Source: Oscillatoria princeps RMCB-10 (GTDB taxonomy: Bacteria; Cyanobacteriota; Cyanobacteriia; Cyanobacteriales; Oscillatoriaceae). Taken from it: a stretch of DNA of 64,000 nt. The stretch is from the NCBI GenBank assembly GCA_019359235.1, contig JAHHHT010000025.1:1-64000 (forward strand), given 5' to 3'. The notes under the pieces are model-generated. The model had not been told where the DNA came from. It saw only the letters and a list, made by a program, of their open reading frames with translations, and did not search any database. Of the stretch, positions 1 to 8,178 are shown in pieces. Every line of letters begins with the position of its first letter. The first letter of the stretch is position 1. The position numbers were made by a program, and so were the translations under genes.

Positions 1-2040
1 CCGGCACAACTACCCTTCCCGGAGATACAGTTGGCGATAGCCTTTCCGCAGATACCGGCACAACTACCCTTCCCGGAGATACGGTTGGCGACACTCTCAC
101 AGAAGATGCCGGCGCAACTACCCTTCCCGGAGATACGGTTGGCGATACCCTGACAGAAGATGCCGGCGCAACTCTCCCCGGCGATACAGTTGGCGACACC
201 CTGACAGAAGATGCCGGCGCAACTACCCTTCCCGGAGATACGGTTGGCGACACTCTCACAGAAGATGCCGGCGCAACTACCCTTCCCGGAGATACAGTTG
301 GCGACACTCTTACAGAAGATACCGGCACAACTACCCTTCCCGGAGATACAGTTGGCGATAGCCTTTCCGCAGATACCGGCACAACTACTCTTCCCGGAGA
401 TACGGTTGGCGACACTCTCACAGAAGATGCCGGCGCAACTACCCTTCCCGGAGATACAGTTGGCGATAGCCTTTCCGCAGATACCGGCACAACTACTCTT
501 CCCGGAGATACGGTTGGCGACACTCTCACAGAAGATGCCGGCGCAACTACCCTTCCCGGAGATACAGTTGGCGACACTCTTACAGAAGATACCGGCACAA
601 CCCTTCCCGGCGATACGGTTGGCGATACCCTGACAGGAGATGCCGGCACAACCCTTCCCGGCGATACGGTTGGCGATACCCTGACAGGAGATGCCGGCGC
701 AACCCTTCCCGGCGATACGGTTGGCGACACTCTTACAGAAGATGCCGGCACAACCCTTCCCGGAGATACAGTTGGCGATACCCTGACAGAAGATGCCGGC
801 ACAACCCTTGCCGGAGATACAGTTGGCGATACCCTGACAGGAGATGCCGGCGCAACCCTTCCCGGAGATACAGTTGGCGATACCCTTTCCGCAGATGCCG
901 GCACAACCCTTCCCGGCGATACGGTTGGCGACACTCTTACAGAAGATGCCGGCACGACTCTCCCCGGAGATACGGTTGGCGACACCCTGACAGAAGATGC
1001 CGGCGCAACTGTCCCCGGCGACACGGTTGGCGACACTCTTACAGAAGATGCCGGCACGACTCTCCCCGGAGATACAGTTGGCGATACCCTAACAGAAGAT
1101 GCCGGCGCAACCCTTGCCGGAGATACAGTTGGCGATACCCTGACAGGAGATGCCGGCGCAACCCTTCCCGGAGATACAGTTGGCGATACCCTTTCCGCAG
1201 ATGCCGGCACAACCCTTCCCGGCGATACGGTTGGCGACACTCTTACAGAAGATGCCGGCACGACTCTCCCCGGAGATACGGTTGGCGACACCCTGACAGA
1301 AGATGCCGGCGCAACTGTCCCCGGCGACACGGTTGGCGACACTCTTACAGAAGATGCCGGCACGACTCTCCCCGGAGATACGGTTGGCGACACCCTGACA
1401 GAAGATGCCGGCGCAACCCTTTCCGGCGATACAGTTGGCGATACCCTAACAGAAGATGCCGGCGCAACCCTTTCCGGCGATACAGTTGGCGACACCCTGA
1501 CGGAAGATGCCGGCGTAACCCTTCCCGGAGATACGGTTGGCGACACCCTGACGGAAGATGCCGGCGCAACCCTTCCCGGAGATACGGTTGGCGACACTCT
1601 TACAGGAGATGCCGGCGCAACCCTTCCCGGAGATACGGTTGGCGACACCCTGACGGAAGATGCCGGCGCAACCCTTCCCGGCGATACGGTTGGCGACACT
1701 CTCACAGGAGATGCCGGCACAACCCTCCCCGGAGATACAGTTGGCGACACTCTCGCAGGAGATGCCGGCGCAACCCTTCCCGGCGATACGGTTGGCGACA
1801 CTCTCACAGGAGATGCCGGCACAACCCTCCCCGGAGATACAGTTGGCGACACTCTCGCAGGAGATGCCGGCACAACCCTTCCCGGAGATACAGTTGGCGA
1901 TACCCTGACAGGAGATGCCGGCACAACTACCCTTCCCGGAGATACAGTTGGCGATACCCTGACAGGAGATGCCGGCACAACTACCCTTCCCGGCGATACG
2001 GTTGGCGACACCCTGACAGGAGATGCCGGCACAACCCCCC
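1..2040 (+). repeat. Tandem 51/54-bp coding repeat, about 39 copies
   Basis: The unit centres on GATACGGTTGGCGAC and is 51 bp, or 54 bp when an extra ACT codon is present. Thirty-nine GTTGGCGA cores were counted by eye. Variation is mostly synonymous (ACGGTT/ACAGTT, GAC/GAT, CCC/GCC), and blocks of several units are duplicated as higher-order repeats: the 901-1080 pattern recurs at about 1201-1380. The array starts before the window. Confidence 0.9.
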
Positions 2041-2927
2041 TTCCCGGCGATACCAGCAGCATACCAGCAAATCCCAACCCCCCCACCAATGATGACAGTA
2101 CAAGCGGCAATATCCTAACTGGAGATGCCGGCGACAATACCCTCACCGGCACCAGCGGCGCGGATACCCTCCAGGGCAATATGGGCGCTGACACCCTTGA
2201 TGGCGGAGACGGCAACGATTTGCTTTCCGGCAATATGGGCGCTGATTCCCTGGATGGAGGGGAAGGCGACGATACCCTGTGCGGGGGGAAAGACAGTGAC
2301 ACCCTATTTGGTAGAAGTGGGTTTGATGTCCTATTGGGCAACCTCGGCAATGATAGCCTCAGTGGCGGGGAGGGCAATGACTTGCTCAATGGCAATCAGG
2401 GCGCGGATCTGCTTGATGGGGGAGAGGGCGACGATACCCTCTGTGGCGGCAAAGGCGCTGACACCGTGCTCGGCAGCAATGGGTTTGATATCCTGTTTGG
2501 CAATAAAGGCAAGGATAGCCTCAATGGCGGGGAGGGCGCAGACGCGCTCAATGGCAATCAGGGCGCTGACACCCTGGATGGGGGTTCGGGCAATGACACC
2601 CTGCACGGTGGCAAAGGCAGTGACAGTCTCACCGGCAGCAATGGCGACGATCTCCTTTGCGGTGACTTCGGCAGCGACACCCTCACCGGCGGCACCGGCA
2701 GCGACACCTTTATCTTGACAAAAGGCAAAGAAAGTGATATAATCACTGACTTTGCTAACGGGATTGATTTCCTGGGACTGACCGGCACCCTGAGATTCGA
2801 GCAACTGTCGATCACCGCTAGTGCCGGTGGCACCTCCATCAGTATTGCCGGCACCGGTGAGCTGCTGGCATCCCTGAGTGGGGTGGAAAGCAACCTGATT
2901 GGGGTTGAGGATTTCGTCCTCATCTAG
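1..2927 (+). CDS. Giant repeat protein with C-terminal RTX (hemolysin-type calcium-binding) domain, 5' partial
   Basis: One frame is open from base 3 to the TAG at 2925-2927 (about 974 codons) and runs off the left edge, so the start is not in the window. Seen: up to about 2040 the protein is 39 copies of a 17-18-residue repeat, consensus PGDTVGDTLTEDAGTTL, all multiples of three in length. A short Pro/Asn linker follows (about 2049-2105), then roughly 18 RTX nonapeptides of the GGxGxDxLx type. A C-terminal beta module has the SDIITDFANGIDFLGL signature common in cyanobacterial RTX proteins. The nonapeptides fall into a 54-residue super-repeat (six nonapeptides) present about three times. Known: RTX repeats bind calcium in parallel beta-rolls and are usually exported by type I secretion. 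Inference: a secreted or surface adhesin-like protein. No secretion genes are adjacent. In the repeat zone ATG-initiated frames on either strand are shadows. Confidence 0.85.
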   Translation, partial: GTTTLPGDTVGDSLSADTGTTTLPGDTVGDTLTEDAGATTLPGDTVGDTLTEDAGATLPGDTVGDTLTEDAGATTLPGDTVGDTLTEDAGATTLPGDTVGDTLTEDTGTTTLPGDTVGDSLSADTGTTTLPGDTVGDTLTEDAGATTLPGDTVGDSLSADTGTTTLPGDTVGDTLTEDAGATTLPGDTVGDTLTEDTGTTLPGDTVGDTLTGDAGTTLPGDTVGDTLTGDAGATLPGDTVGDTLTEDAGTTLPGDTVGDTLTEDAGTTLAGDTVGDTLTGDAGATLPGDTVGDTLSADAGTTLPGDTVGDTLTEDAGTTLPGDTVGDTLTEDAGATVPGDTVGDTLTEDAGTTLPGDTVGDTLTEDAGATLAGDTVGDTLTGDAGATLPGDTVGDTLSADAGTTLPGDTVGDTLTEDAGTTLPGDTVGDTLTEDAGATVPGDTVGDTLTEDAGTTLPGDTVGDTLTEDAGATLSGDTVGDTLTEDAGATLSGDTVGDTLTEDAGVTLPGDTVGDTLTEDAGATLPGDTVGDTLTGDAGATLPGDTVGDTLTEDAGATLPGDTVGDTLTGDAGTTLPGDTVGDTLAGDAGATLPGDTVGDTLTGDAGTTLPGDTVGDTLAGDAGTTLPGDTVGDTLTGDAGTTTLPGDTVGDTLTGDAGTTTLPGDTVGDTLTGDAGTTPLPGDTSSIPANPNPPTNDDSTSGNILTGDAGDNTLTGTSGADTLQGNMGADTLDGGDGNDLLSGNMGADSLDGGEGDDTLCGGKDSDTLFGRSGFDVLLGNLGNDSLSGGEGNDLLNGNQGADLLDGGEGDDTLCGGKGADTVLGSNGFDILFGNKGKDSLNGGEGADALNGNQGADTLDGGSGNDTLHGGKGSDSLTGSNGDDLLCGDFGSDTLTGGTGSDTFILTKGKESDIITDFANGIDFLGLTGTLRFEQLSITASAGGTSISIAGTGELLASLSGVESNLIGVEDFVLI

Positions 2928-2984
2928 TTCGGCTCTAGCCAAAGCAACCGTAGCTGAAGGGGGCACTTTACCCCTGGGGTGTAC

Positions 2985-3016
2985 AAACCAGGTTTCTTTA
3001 AGAAACCTGGTTTCTT
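2985..3016. repeat. GAAACC(A/G)GGTTTCT-type palindrome in the 2928-3248 gap
   Basis: This is an inverted pair, AAACCAGGTTTCT and AGAAACCTGGTTT, spaced by a few bases and lying 58 bp after the RTX stop codon. It belongs to a dispersed family seen repeatedly in this window and could act as a transcription terminator for the RTX gene. The rest of the 321-bp gap is AT-rich (3110-3170) and probably holds the promoter of the next gene; no clear -35/-10 pair was assigned. Confidence 0.75.
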
Positions 3017-3248
3017 AAAGTGGCGTCTGCGGCGCTGGGTGAACGAGTGTTGGCCTATTTTAGCTCTTGGTGAGATTTTGAAGCCATTCTGCCACGAACA
3101 ACTCCCAAATCTATAACATAAATTTATAATAATGCGGGCAATTATAAGCTTTTCCAATTTATAGGCCGGGCATTCTAAGCAGCTTCTCTTGGTGTAAACT
3201 GAGAAGGGATGAGTGCGGGCCAATAAATCAATAAAGGGTGTGTGACTA

Positions 3249-4472
3249 ATGGCTGAACTTACCTATAGCGAACTTTATCCGTTTTTCGATGAAGGGGATT
3301 ATTTGGCCTTAAATCCTGATGTAAGGGAGGCAGTCCAGCGCGGCGATTTAGAGTCCGGACTCGCTCACTTGATACAATTTGGCCAATTTGAGGGTCGCGT
3401 TCCCACTTTCACCGGCACGGCTGGGAATGACCTGATTCGAGGGTTTGGCCAATTACGATATTTTTACCCAACTTCTTACGAATTAGTCAGTGCCGACCCT
3501 TACGATTACGCTGTAATCGGGACGGGGAGGGGCGAAAGAGACACCCTTGTCGGTGCGGAGGGTACAGATCATTATGGGCTCGCAGCTTATACGTCAGCCT
3601 CAAATCCCACTGCCGTACAGTTTTATCTGGGTCAGGGGAACAGCGACTACGCTCTGATTGCAAATTTTGGATTTGCCGAAGATAGCATTGAGCTAGCGGG
3701 GACGCCTGCGGACTACACGCAAGAGGTAGCAAACGGAAATCTCTTCATTTATCAGAAAAGCTCCAGAGACTTGGTGGCCGTGCTGGAAGGGGTGACAGCG
3801 CCCCTGACTCAGGTCGATAGACCCTTGATTGGCGATCCCACCGGAGGCGGTACTTTCTTCCTGGGCGCTGTTAATAATTTCTCAGAGAAGGATTACCTAG
3901 CATCAAATCCAGATGTCAAGGCGGCAGTGGATCAGGGCCTATTCAAGTATGGCTACGAACACTTTGTCCGTTATGGCCAATTTGAGAATCGGGTTGCCAC
4001 ATTCGTTGGCACGACTGGGAATGACAGGATTGAGGGCTTTGGTCAGGCGCGATACTTGTACGCGACACCCTATGAAGTTGTAAGTTCTGAGCCTTACGAT
4101 ACCGCAGTCATCGGAACTGGGACAGGAGAAATTGACACTCTCATCGGTGCGAGTGGCCCAGATAATTATTCTACCGCCGCTTACATCACTCCTTCAACGC
4201 CTAATGCGGTACAGTTGTATTTGGGTCAGGGAAACAGCGACTACGCTCTGATTAGCAACTTCGAGCGGGGAGTCGATGTCATAGAGGTGGCTGGCAGTAT
4301 TAATGACTTCACGCAAGAAGTGAGCGGCAGCAATTTGGCTATCTACAGAAACGGTTCTACCAGGGACTTAGTGGCTGTGGTGGAAGGAGTTACAGCGCCG
4401 CTGACTCAGGTTCAGAGCGCCGTTTTCGGTGCAGAGGTCGGTGAGAATACAGGTACGATTTTTCTCGGTTAA
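3249..4472 (+). CDS. Internally duplicated LNPDV-motif / RTX-terminus-like protein
   Basis: The protein has 407 residues and starts at an ATG with only a weak upstream purine tract. Seen: two homologous halves (about 1-200 and 210-407). Each opens with a DYLALNPDV-type motif (second copy DYLASNPDV), then H-x-x-x-FGQFE-x-R, a single GTAGNDLI-like hemolysin motif, and a YLGQGNSDYALI-NF-IE segment resembling the C-terminal module of cyanobacterial RTX proteins. There is no signal peptide or membrane segment, in keeping with type I (C-terminal signal) export. Known: NPDV modules recur in bacterial surface and RTX proteins, but their role is unclear. Inference: a secreted companion of the RTX protein just upstream, arisen by internal duplication. 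Confidence 0.75.
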   Translation: MAELTYSELYPFFDEGDYLALNPDVREAVQRGDLESGLAHLIQFGQFEGRVPTFTGTAGNDLIRGFGQLRYFYPTSYELVSADPYDYAVIGTGRGERDTLVGAEGTDHYGLAAYTSASNPTAVQFYLGQGNSDYALIANFGFAEDSIELAGTPADYTQEVANGNLFIYQKSSRDLVAVLEGVTAPLTQVDRPLIGDPTGGGTFFLGAVNNFSEKDYLASNPDVKAAVDQGLFKYGYEHFVRYGQFENRVATFVGTTGNDRIEGFGQARYLYATPYEVVSSEPYDTAVIGTGTGEIDTLIGASGPDNYSTAAYITPSTPNAVQLYLGQGNSDYALISNFERGVDVIEVAGSINDFTQEVSGSNLAIYRNGSTRDLVAVVEGVTAPLTQVQSAVFGAEVGENTGTIFLG

Positions 4473-4511
4473 GTGCGATTGGTTAAACCTATATAGCGGG
4501 CAAGCATCTGG

Positions 4512-4620
4512 GTGGAGTACAGTCTGGAGATCCCCCCAACCCCCCTTAAAAAGGGGGGCGCAAGAGAATGTTCCCCCCCTTTTTAAGGGGGGGCTAGGGG
4601 GGGATCTAACTGTACTCCAC
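4512..4620. repeat. MITE-like element with terminal inverted repeats
   Basis: GTGGAGTACAGT (4512-4523) and ACTGTACTCCAC (4609-4620) are perfect 12-bp inverted ends. Inside are two G/C tracts, CCCCCCTTAAAAAGGGGGG and CCCCCCTTTTTAAGGGGGG. The same core recurs at 34919-35021. It lies in the 305-bp gap after the NPDV protein; no gene is seen there. Confidence 0.7.
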
Positions 4621-4681
4621 GCAAGTGAAAACTGCTATATATCGCGGTTCTATAGTGGTTTTCAGTTGGATGAACTATGGC

Positions 4682-4720
4682 CTGAGAAACCCGGTTTCTG
4701 AAAGAAACCGGGTTTCTCAG
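4682..4720. repeat. 39-bp perfect palindrome of the GAAACCGGGTTTCT family
   Basis: The arms are 18 bp (CTGAGAAACCCGGTTTCT and its reverse complement) around a 3-nt loop. It lies between convergent genes (the NPDV protein ending at 4472 and the metacaspase ending at 4778), so it may serve as a bidirectional terminator. Confidence 0.8.
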
Positions 4721-4777
4721 TACCTCACTAATATGAGAACCGATCTATGTGTGCCTCACTCAGTTGCAAACTGTACA

Positions 4778-6763
4778 TTACTCTGGAGCCGCCACAACCT
4801 CACCGGCACCACCGCACAGCCGCAGACGCCAGTATTCCTGACGCCACTGGGCGAAGCGCTCCCAGCCGTCCATCAAGGCAACACCGGCTAGCTGCACCCA
4901 GACTTCTCCTGTGGCGGACTCACCAGTGGCCAGCAGCCCTCCCGCAACCAGCCGATCAAGACTGTCACTGAGGGCAAGTCTTTCATCCGGACTGTCACCG
5001 GCAATCGCCAGCAGCTGGGATTTGGGCTGGCGCTGGCGCATGTCCTGAATGCCGGTGCCTTCCCGCACCAGTTGCAAGAAGATTTGCTTGACCCAATCTT
5101 GCTGCTGCGGCTGGAAGCTGGTGTACAGCTGTTCCGCGTGCCGGTTGAGCGCCGAGCTGACGCCTCCCAGCTGCCGGTACTTGGCCAAGGTCAGCTGGCG
5201 GGTGTGCCGGTCGCGCTGGTGCCAGAGTTGGGTGAGGGCAAATTGCAGCTCCGACAAGCCGGCCTTCTGTTGACTGACATCTTCCAAGATAGCTTCCAGC
5301 AAGCCGGTTTCCAGGGGGAAGCCACTCAGGGAAGCGGGGTCAGCGATCGCCTGCTGCAAACCAACTCCAGTTAAAGCGGGGATGTAAACGGCCCGCTCTT
5401 GAATCAGCGCAGTCAGCAATGGATAGTCCAAGCAGGGTTCTAGAAAACCTGCCCGCAGGAGGATGACAGTGGCTAGCCGGCGAGAGGGAATCTGGGAAAT
5501 CCGGGTTAAGAGCTCGATGAAGCGGTGCCGGTCTGCCGGTTGGGAGCGGACGGCAAACACTTCTTCAAACTGGTCTACGACTAGCAAGACGCGCTCCGAT
5601 CCGGGCAGAAGTTGAATGGCAGGCTGGAGGTCGGGCGCAGTGTCGATCAGCGAGTCAAGCTCTCGGGCGTGATTTGCCGGCACTAGCGCGGCTAAGGCTC
5701 GCTTCAACTGCGCCACCGGCTCGCTTCCAGGCACAATCGGTTCCAGGACTCGCCAGCTGCTGGCTTCCAGCAAAGGAATCAAGCCTGCTTGGACTGCGGA
5801 AGACTTGCCACTGCCGGCAGCCCCAATCGCCAGCACAAAATTGCTCTCCTCCAGCTTTTGCCGCAGGTTCTGGATCACCGGCTTGCGCCCGAAAAAGAAG
5901 CGGGCGCTCGCCCGGTCAAAGGGCAGCAACCCCTGGTAAGGACAGGTAACACCTGCTTTTCGCGGGGTGTGTTTGGGCGGATAGCTGACTAAAGTCAGGG
6001 AGTTGCCCGAACCCATCCAGATAGGGTATTCGCTGTCACCCTTCTTTCTGCGCAACTGCTTTTCCTCCAGTTTCCGGGAAATGCAGGCAAACAGCTCATC
6101 GACCCTGACAAGCCCATCGCTGCCGGCATTCTCTGGCAGAAGTCCTTCCAGCAGGGCTGTGGTGAAGGCACTGTGTCCCCAGCCATATCGCCCGCCTTCA
6201 TAAGCTCCCTCAAAGCTGCGACAAGCTGCAAGCAAGTGGGAGTCTGGCTTGTAGGTAAAGGCAGACAGGATTTGCCTGATTGAGTGGCTCTCTAAAAAAT
6301 ACTCCGCGTGGCAGCAATCGAGCAGAACCACCAAACTGTTGAGGTCAGCTTCAGAGATTAAGCAATTCAGACTGTCTAGCGCCACCCCGTTCTGCTGCCC
6401 GACAATTTGTTTGCCCTCCATGACGATCGTGCAGTCTGAAGCGGCTAGATAGCCCTTCTGCTGCCCTAGCTCGTCTGTAATCGTGATGCCGTGTCCGCCA
6501 AAATAGATGAGTGCGTCACTCCCTCTGGCTTGCTTTTGCAGAAACTCTCGCAGTGCTTGTCCGAGCTGTTTGCCGGTCAGTCGCTCCTGCGCCACCTCAT
6601 AGCAGTCCTTGTCGGGATTCCAGCGCCTGGGAAAGCGCTCGACTCTAAAGTCACCATGCTTTTCCAGTCTCTGCGCCACCGCTTCGGCATCGCGGGTGGG
6701 CTTTGTCAGACTGGGCAAACTGTCATAATCCGCAATCCCAACGACTAACGCATACCGCGTCAT
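4778..6763 (-). CDS. Metacaspase-like (peptidase C14) STAND NTPase, short form without WD40
   Basis: The protein has 661 residues. The ATG at 6763 follows GAGGGG at 5-nt spacing. Seen: a caspase p20-like domain at about 1-235, with His91 in YFGGHG and Cys151 in LLDCCH as the likely dyad. A CPYQGLLPF linker follows, then a STAND NTPase with Walker A GAAGSGKSS (314-322), a Walker B-like VLLVVDQFEE, and a winged-helix-like tail. It ends soon after the NTPase in a normal TAA. Known: cyanobacterial relatives usually continue into WD40 or TPR sensor repeats, which are absent here. Inference: a nucleotide-dependent switch controlling a cysteine protease with an unusually short or lost sensor. The gene is alone on its strand and divergent from the peroxiredoxin. 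Confidence 0.85.
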   Translation of the reverse strand: MTRYALVVGIADYDSLPSLTKPTRDAEAVAQRLEKHGDFRVERFPRRWNPDKDCYEVAQERLTGKQLGQALREFLQKQARGSDALIYFGGHGITITDELGQQKGYLAASDCTIVMEGKQIVGQQNGVALDSLNCLISEADLNSLVVLLDCCHAEYFLESHSIRQILSAFTYKPDSHLLAACRSFEGAYEGGRYGWGHSAFTTALLEGLLPENAGSDGLVRVDELFACISRKLEEKQLRRKKGDSEYPIWMGSGNSLTLVSYPPKHTPRKAGVTCPYQGLLPFDRASARFFFGRKPVIQNLRQKLEESNFVLAIGAAGSGKSSAVQAGLIPLLEASSWRVLEPIVPGSEPVAQLKRALAALVPANHARELDSLIDTAPDLQPAIQLLPGSERVLLVVDQFEEVFAVRSQPADRHRFIELLTRISQIPSRRLATVILLRAGFLEPCLDYPLLTALIQERAVYIPALTGVGLQQAIADPASLSGFPLETGLLEAILEDVSQQKAGLSELQFALTQLWHQRDRHTRQLTLAKYRQLGGVSSALNRHAEQLYTSFQPQQQDWVKQIFLQLVREGTGIQDMRQRQPKSQLLAIAGDSPDERLALSDSLDRLVAGGLLATGESATGEVWVQLAGVALMDGWERFAQWRQEYWRLRLCGGAGEVVAAPE

Positions 6764-6905
6764 AACTACCCCTCATTGGCCTTTCGTGGCAATAAGCGCG
6801 GCATTCGTTCCACTTTGCCGCCGCGCGAGGAACCCCAAGTGCATTTTAACGAGAGTTTCTCCCCTAATTGTAAACTTGTGTGAAGTAGAGTGTTCAGTTT
6901 TCACC

Positions 6906-7463
6906 ATGATCTCCCGTCGCAGTTTCTTCAGCGTTCTAGTTGCCTGCTGTCTGGCATTCCTGACTTGGCTCAATTGCACCCCAGCCGCCACTGCCCTTGG
7001 AGGTCAGCTGCCTCCTTTGAATCTACCGGCACCCGCATTCACCCTGCCTACCAATACCGGGGAAGGCTCAATTTCACTTTCTGACTTTAAAGGGACATGG
7101 GTGGTCCTGTATTTTTATCCGAAAGACTTTACATCTGGCTGCACCCTAGAAGCTCGCCGGTTTCAGCAAGATTTGCCCAAATATCTGGCCCGCAACACTC
7201 AAATCCTTGGCGTCAGTGCTGACGATGTGGATTCCCACGCCGAATTCTGTGACTCCGAAGGGTTGAAATTCCCGCTGCTAGCGGATACGGATGGCAGCGT
7301 CAGCAAGGCTTATGGCTCTTGGCTGGGCTACCTCTCGATGCGCCACACGTTTATTATCGACCCTGATGGCATTCTCCGCGAGACGTTTGTGGGCGTCAGA
7401 CCGGCGGTTCACAGCGCCGAGGTTTTGGCTCGCCTCGACGAATTGCGGGCTTCTGCTTCATAA
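6906..7463 (+). CDS. Peroxiredoxin Q / BCP family protein, exported
   Basis: Thiol peroxidase that would reduce H2O2 and alkyl hydroperoxides. I chose the ATG at 6906 (185 residues) because it opens directly into a signal peptide: SRRSFF at residues 3-8 resembles a twin-arginine motif, then a hydrophobic stretch and an AxA-type cleavage site near residue 30. In-frame starts upstream at 6786 would bury the signal. The mature part shows the AhpC/TSA fold (PAPAFTLP, VVLYFYPKDFTSGC) with peroxidatic Cys79. The resolving cysteine found five residues later in E. coli BCP is Arg here, so a 1-Cys mechanism or an atypical resolving Cys (the one in EFCDSEG) is likely. Probable site: thylakoid lumen or periplasm. 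Confidence 0.85.
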   Translation: MISRRSFFSVLVACCLAFLTWLNCTPAATALGGQLPPLNLPAPAFTLPTNTGEGSISLSDFKGTWVVLYFYPKDFTSGCTLEARRFQQDLPKYLARNTQILGVSADDVDSHAEFCDSEGLKFPLLADTDGSVSKAYGSWLGYLSMRHTFIIDPDGILRETFVGVRPAVHSAEVLARLDELRASAS

Positions 7464-7599
7464 TAACGATCGAGCGCTCGTTTGTCACGCTCGCACAGGG
7501 CGCGGGGCATGGGGGCATGGTGATTCTTTTTCCCCACGCCACCAGCCCCTCGCCCGGCTGCCATTATAAATTAGCCATTAAAAATTGACAATCGCCTCT

Positions 7600-8094
7600 A
7601 TGAATTTTGAACCTCAACCCAACTCCGAGGTCACTCCAGAACGGCTCGAATTTGCTGAGCCACCGGCTCGCGAATCTCTGGAGCTGCTGCAGGATGCCGA
7701 GACGGCGCTCCCCGAACTCGATGTCACCGGCTCTGCAGCAGGTTCGGGCGCAACCGTCGCCGGCTTTGGCGCAGGCGAGACGCCGGCGCTGCTGGAGCGG
7801 GCGAAGGCTTTTCTCTCGGAACTGGCCAAAATTGACCGGGGGGCAATCGGGGATGAGGAACTGCAGCCGGCTCGCATTCAAGTCGGTCTGACTTTTATCG
7901 GCTTCGGGGGGCTGGCGATGGTACTGCTGCTAGTGTATATCAGCAGCCTGCACCCAGAACTGAGCTGGATGGAGCGGGTGAGGGAATATTGGTATCAATA
8001 TATTTGGTTTGTCTGCTTGGGGGTTGCCGGCATGATGATGGTGGGGCGAGAGTCAATTCGCCCGCCGGTGCGCCGGCGCGACGAAAAGGGTTAG
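7600..8094 (+). CDS. Small two-helix membrane protein, unknown function
   Basis: The protein has 164 residues from the ATG at 7600; a TTG five codons upstream is less likely. Seen: an acidic, low-complexity N-terminal half (Glu, Ala, Pro, Gly; about 1-75), then two hydrophobic helices at about 95-118 (VGLTFIGFGGLAMVLLLVYI) and 135-152 (YIWFVCLGVAGMMMVG). The C-terminus is basic (RRRDEKG), which favours a cytoplasmic end. I do not recognise the family. It is transcribed with the same polarity as the peroxiredoxin, 136 bp downstream. Confidence 0.65.
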   Translation: MNFEPQPNSEVTPERLEFAEPPARESLELLQDAETALPELDVTGSAAGSGATVAGFGAGETPALLERAKAFLSELAKIDRGAIGDEELQPARIQVGLTFIGFGGLAMVLLLVYISSLHPELSWMERVREYWYQYIWFVCLGVAGMMMVGRESIRPPVRRRDEKG

Positions 8095-8123
8095 GGATTA
8101 GGGAAAAGCCAATTCCCAATCCC

Positions 8124-8157
8124 CAATCCAAAATCCAAAATCCAAAATCCAAAATCT
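8124..8157. repeat. AAAATCC heptanucleotide run
   Basis: About four to five tandem copies of CCAAAAT lie between the convergent membrane-protein and kinase genes. Such runs are common in intergenic DNA of Oscillatoria-type cyanobacteria. Confidence 0.6.
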
Positions 8158-8178
8158 CCATGCCCAATGCCCCACGCC

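Noticed and set aside
211-1908. Repeat-encoded plus- and minus-strand frames within the first 2 kb (for example 211-633, 1660-1908, 1345-1569 minus)
   Set aside because: They are other-frame shadows of the long in-frame repeat that leads into the RTX domain; the repeat unit is divisible by three, so all frames stay open.
2331-2966. 211-codon minus-strand frame opposite the RTX region
   Set aside because: Antisense of glycine/aspartate-rich RTX codons; no start signal and no plausible protein composition.
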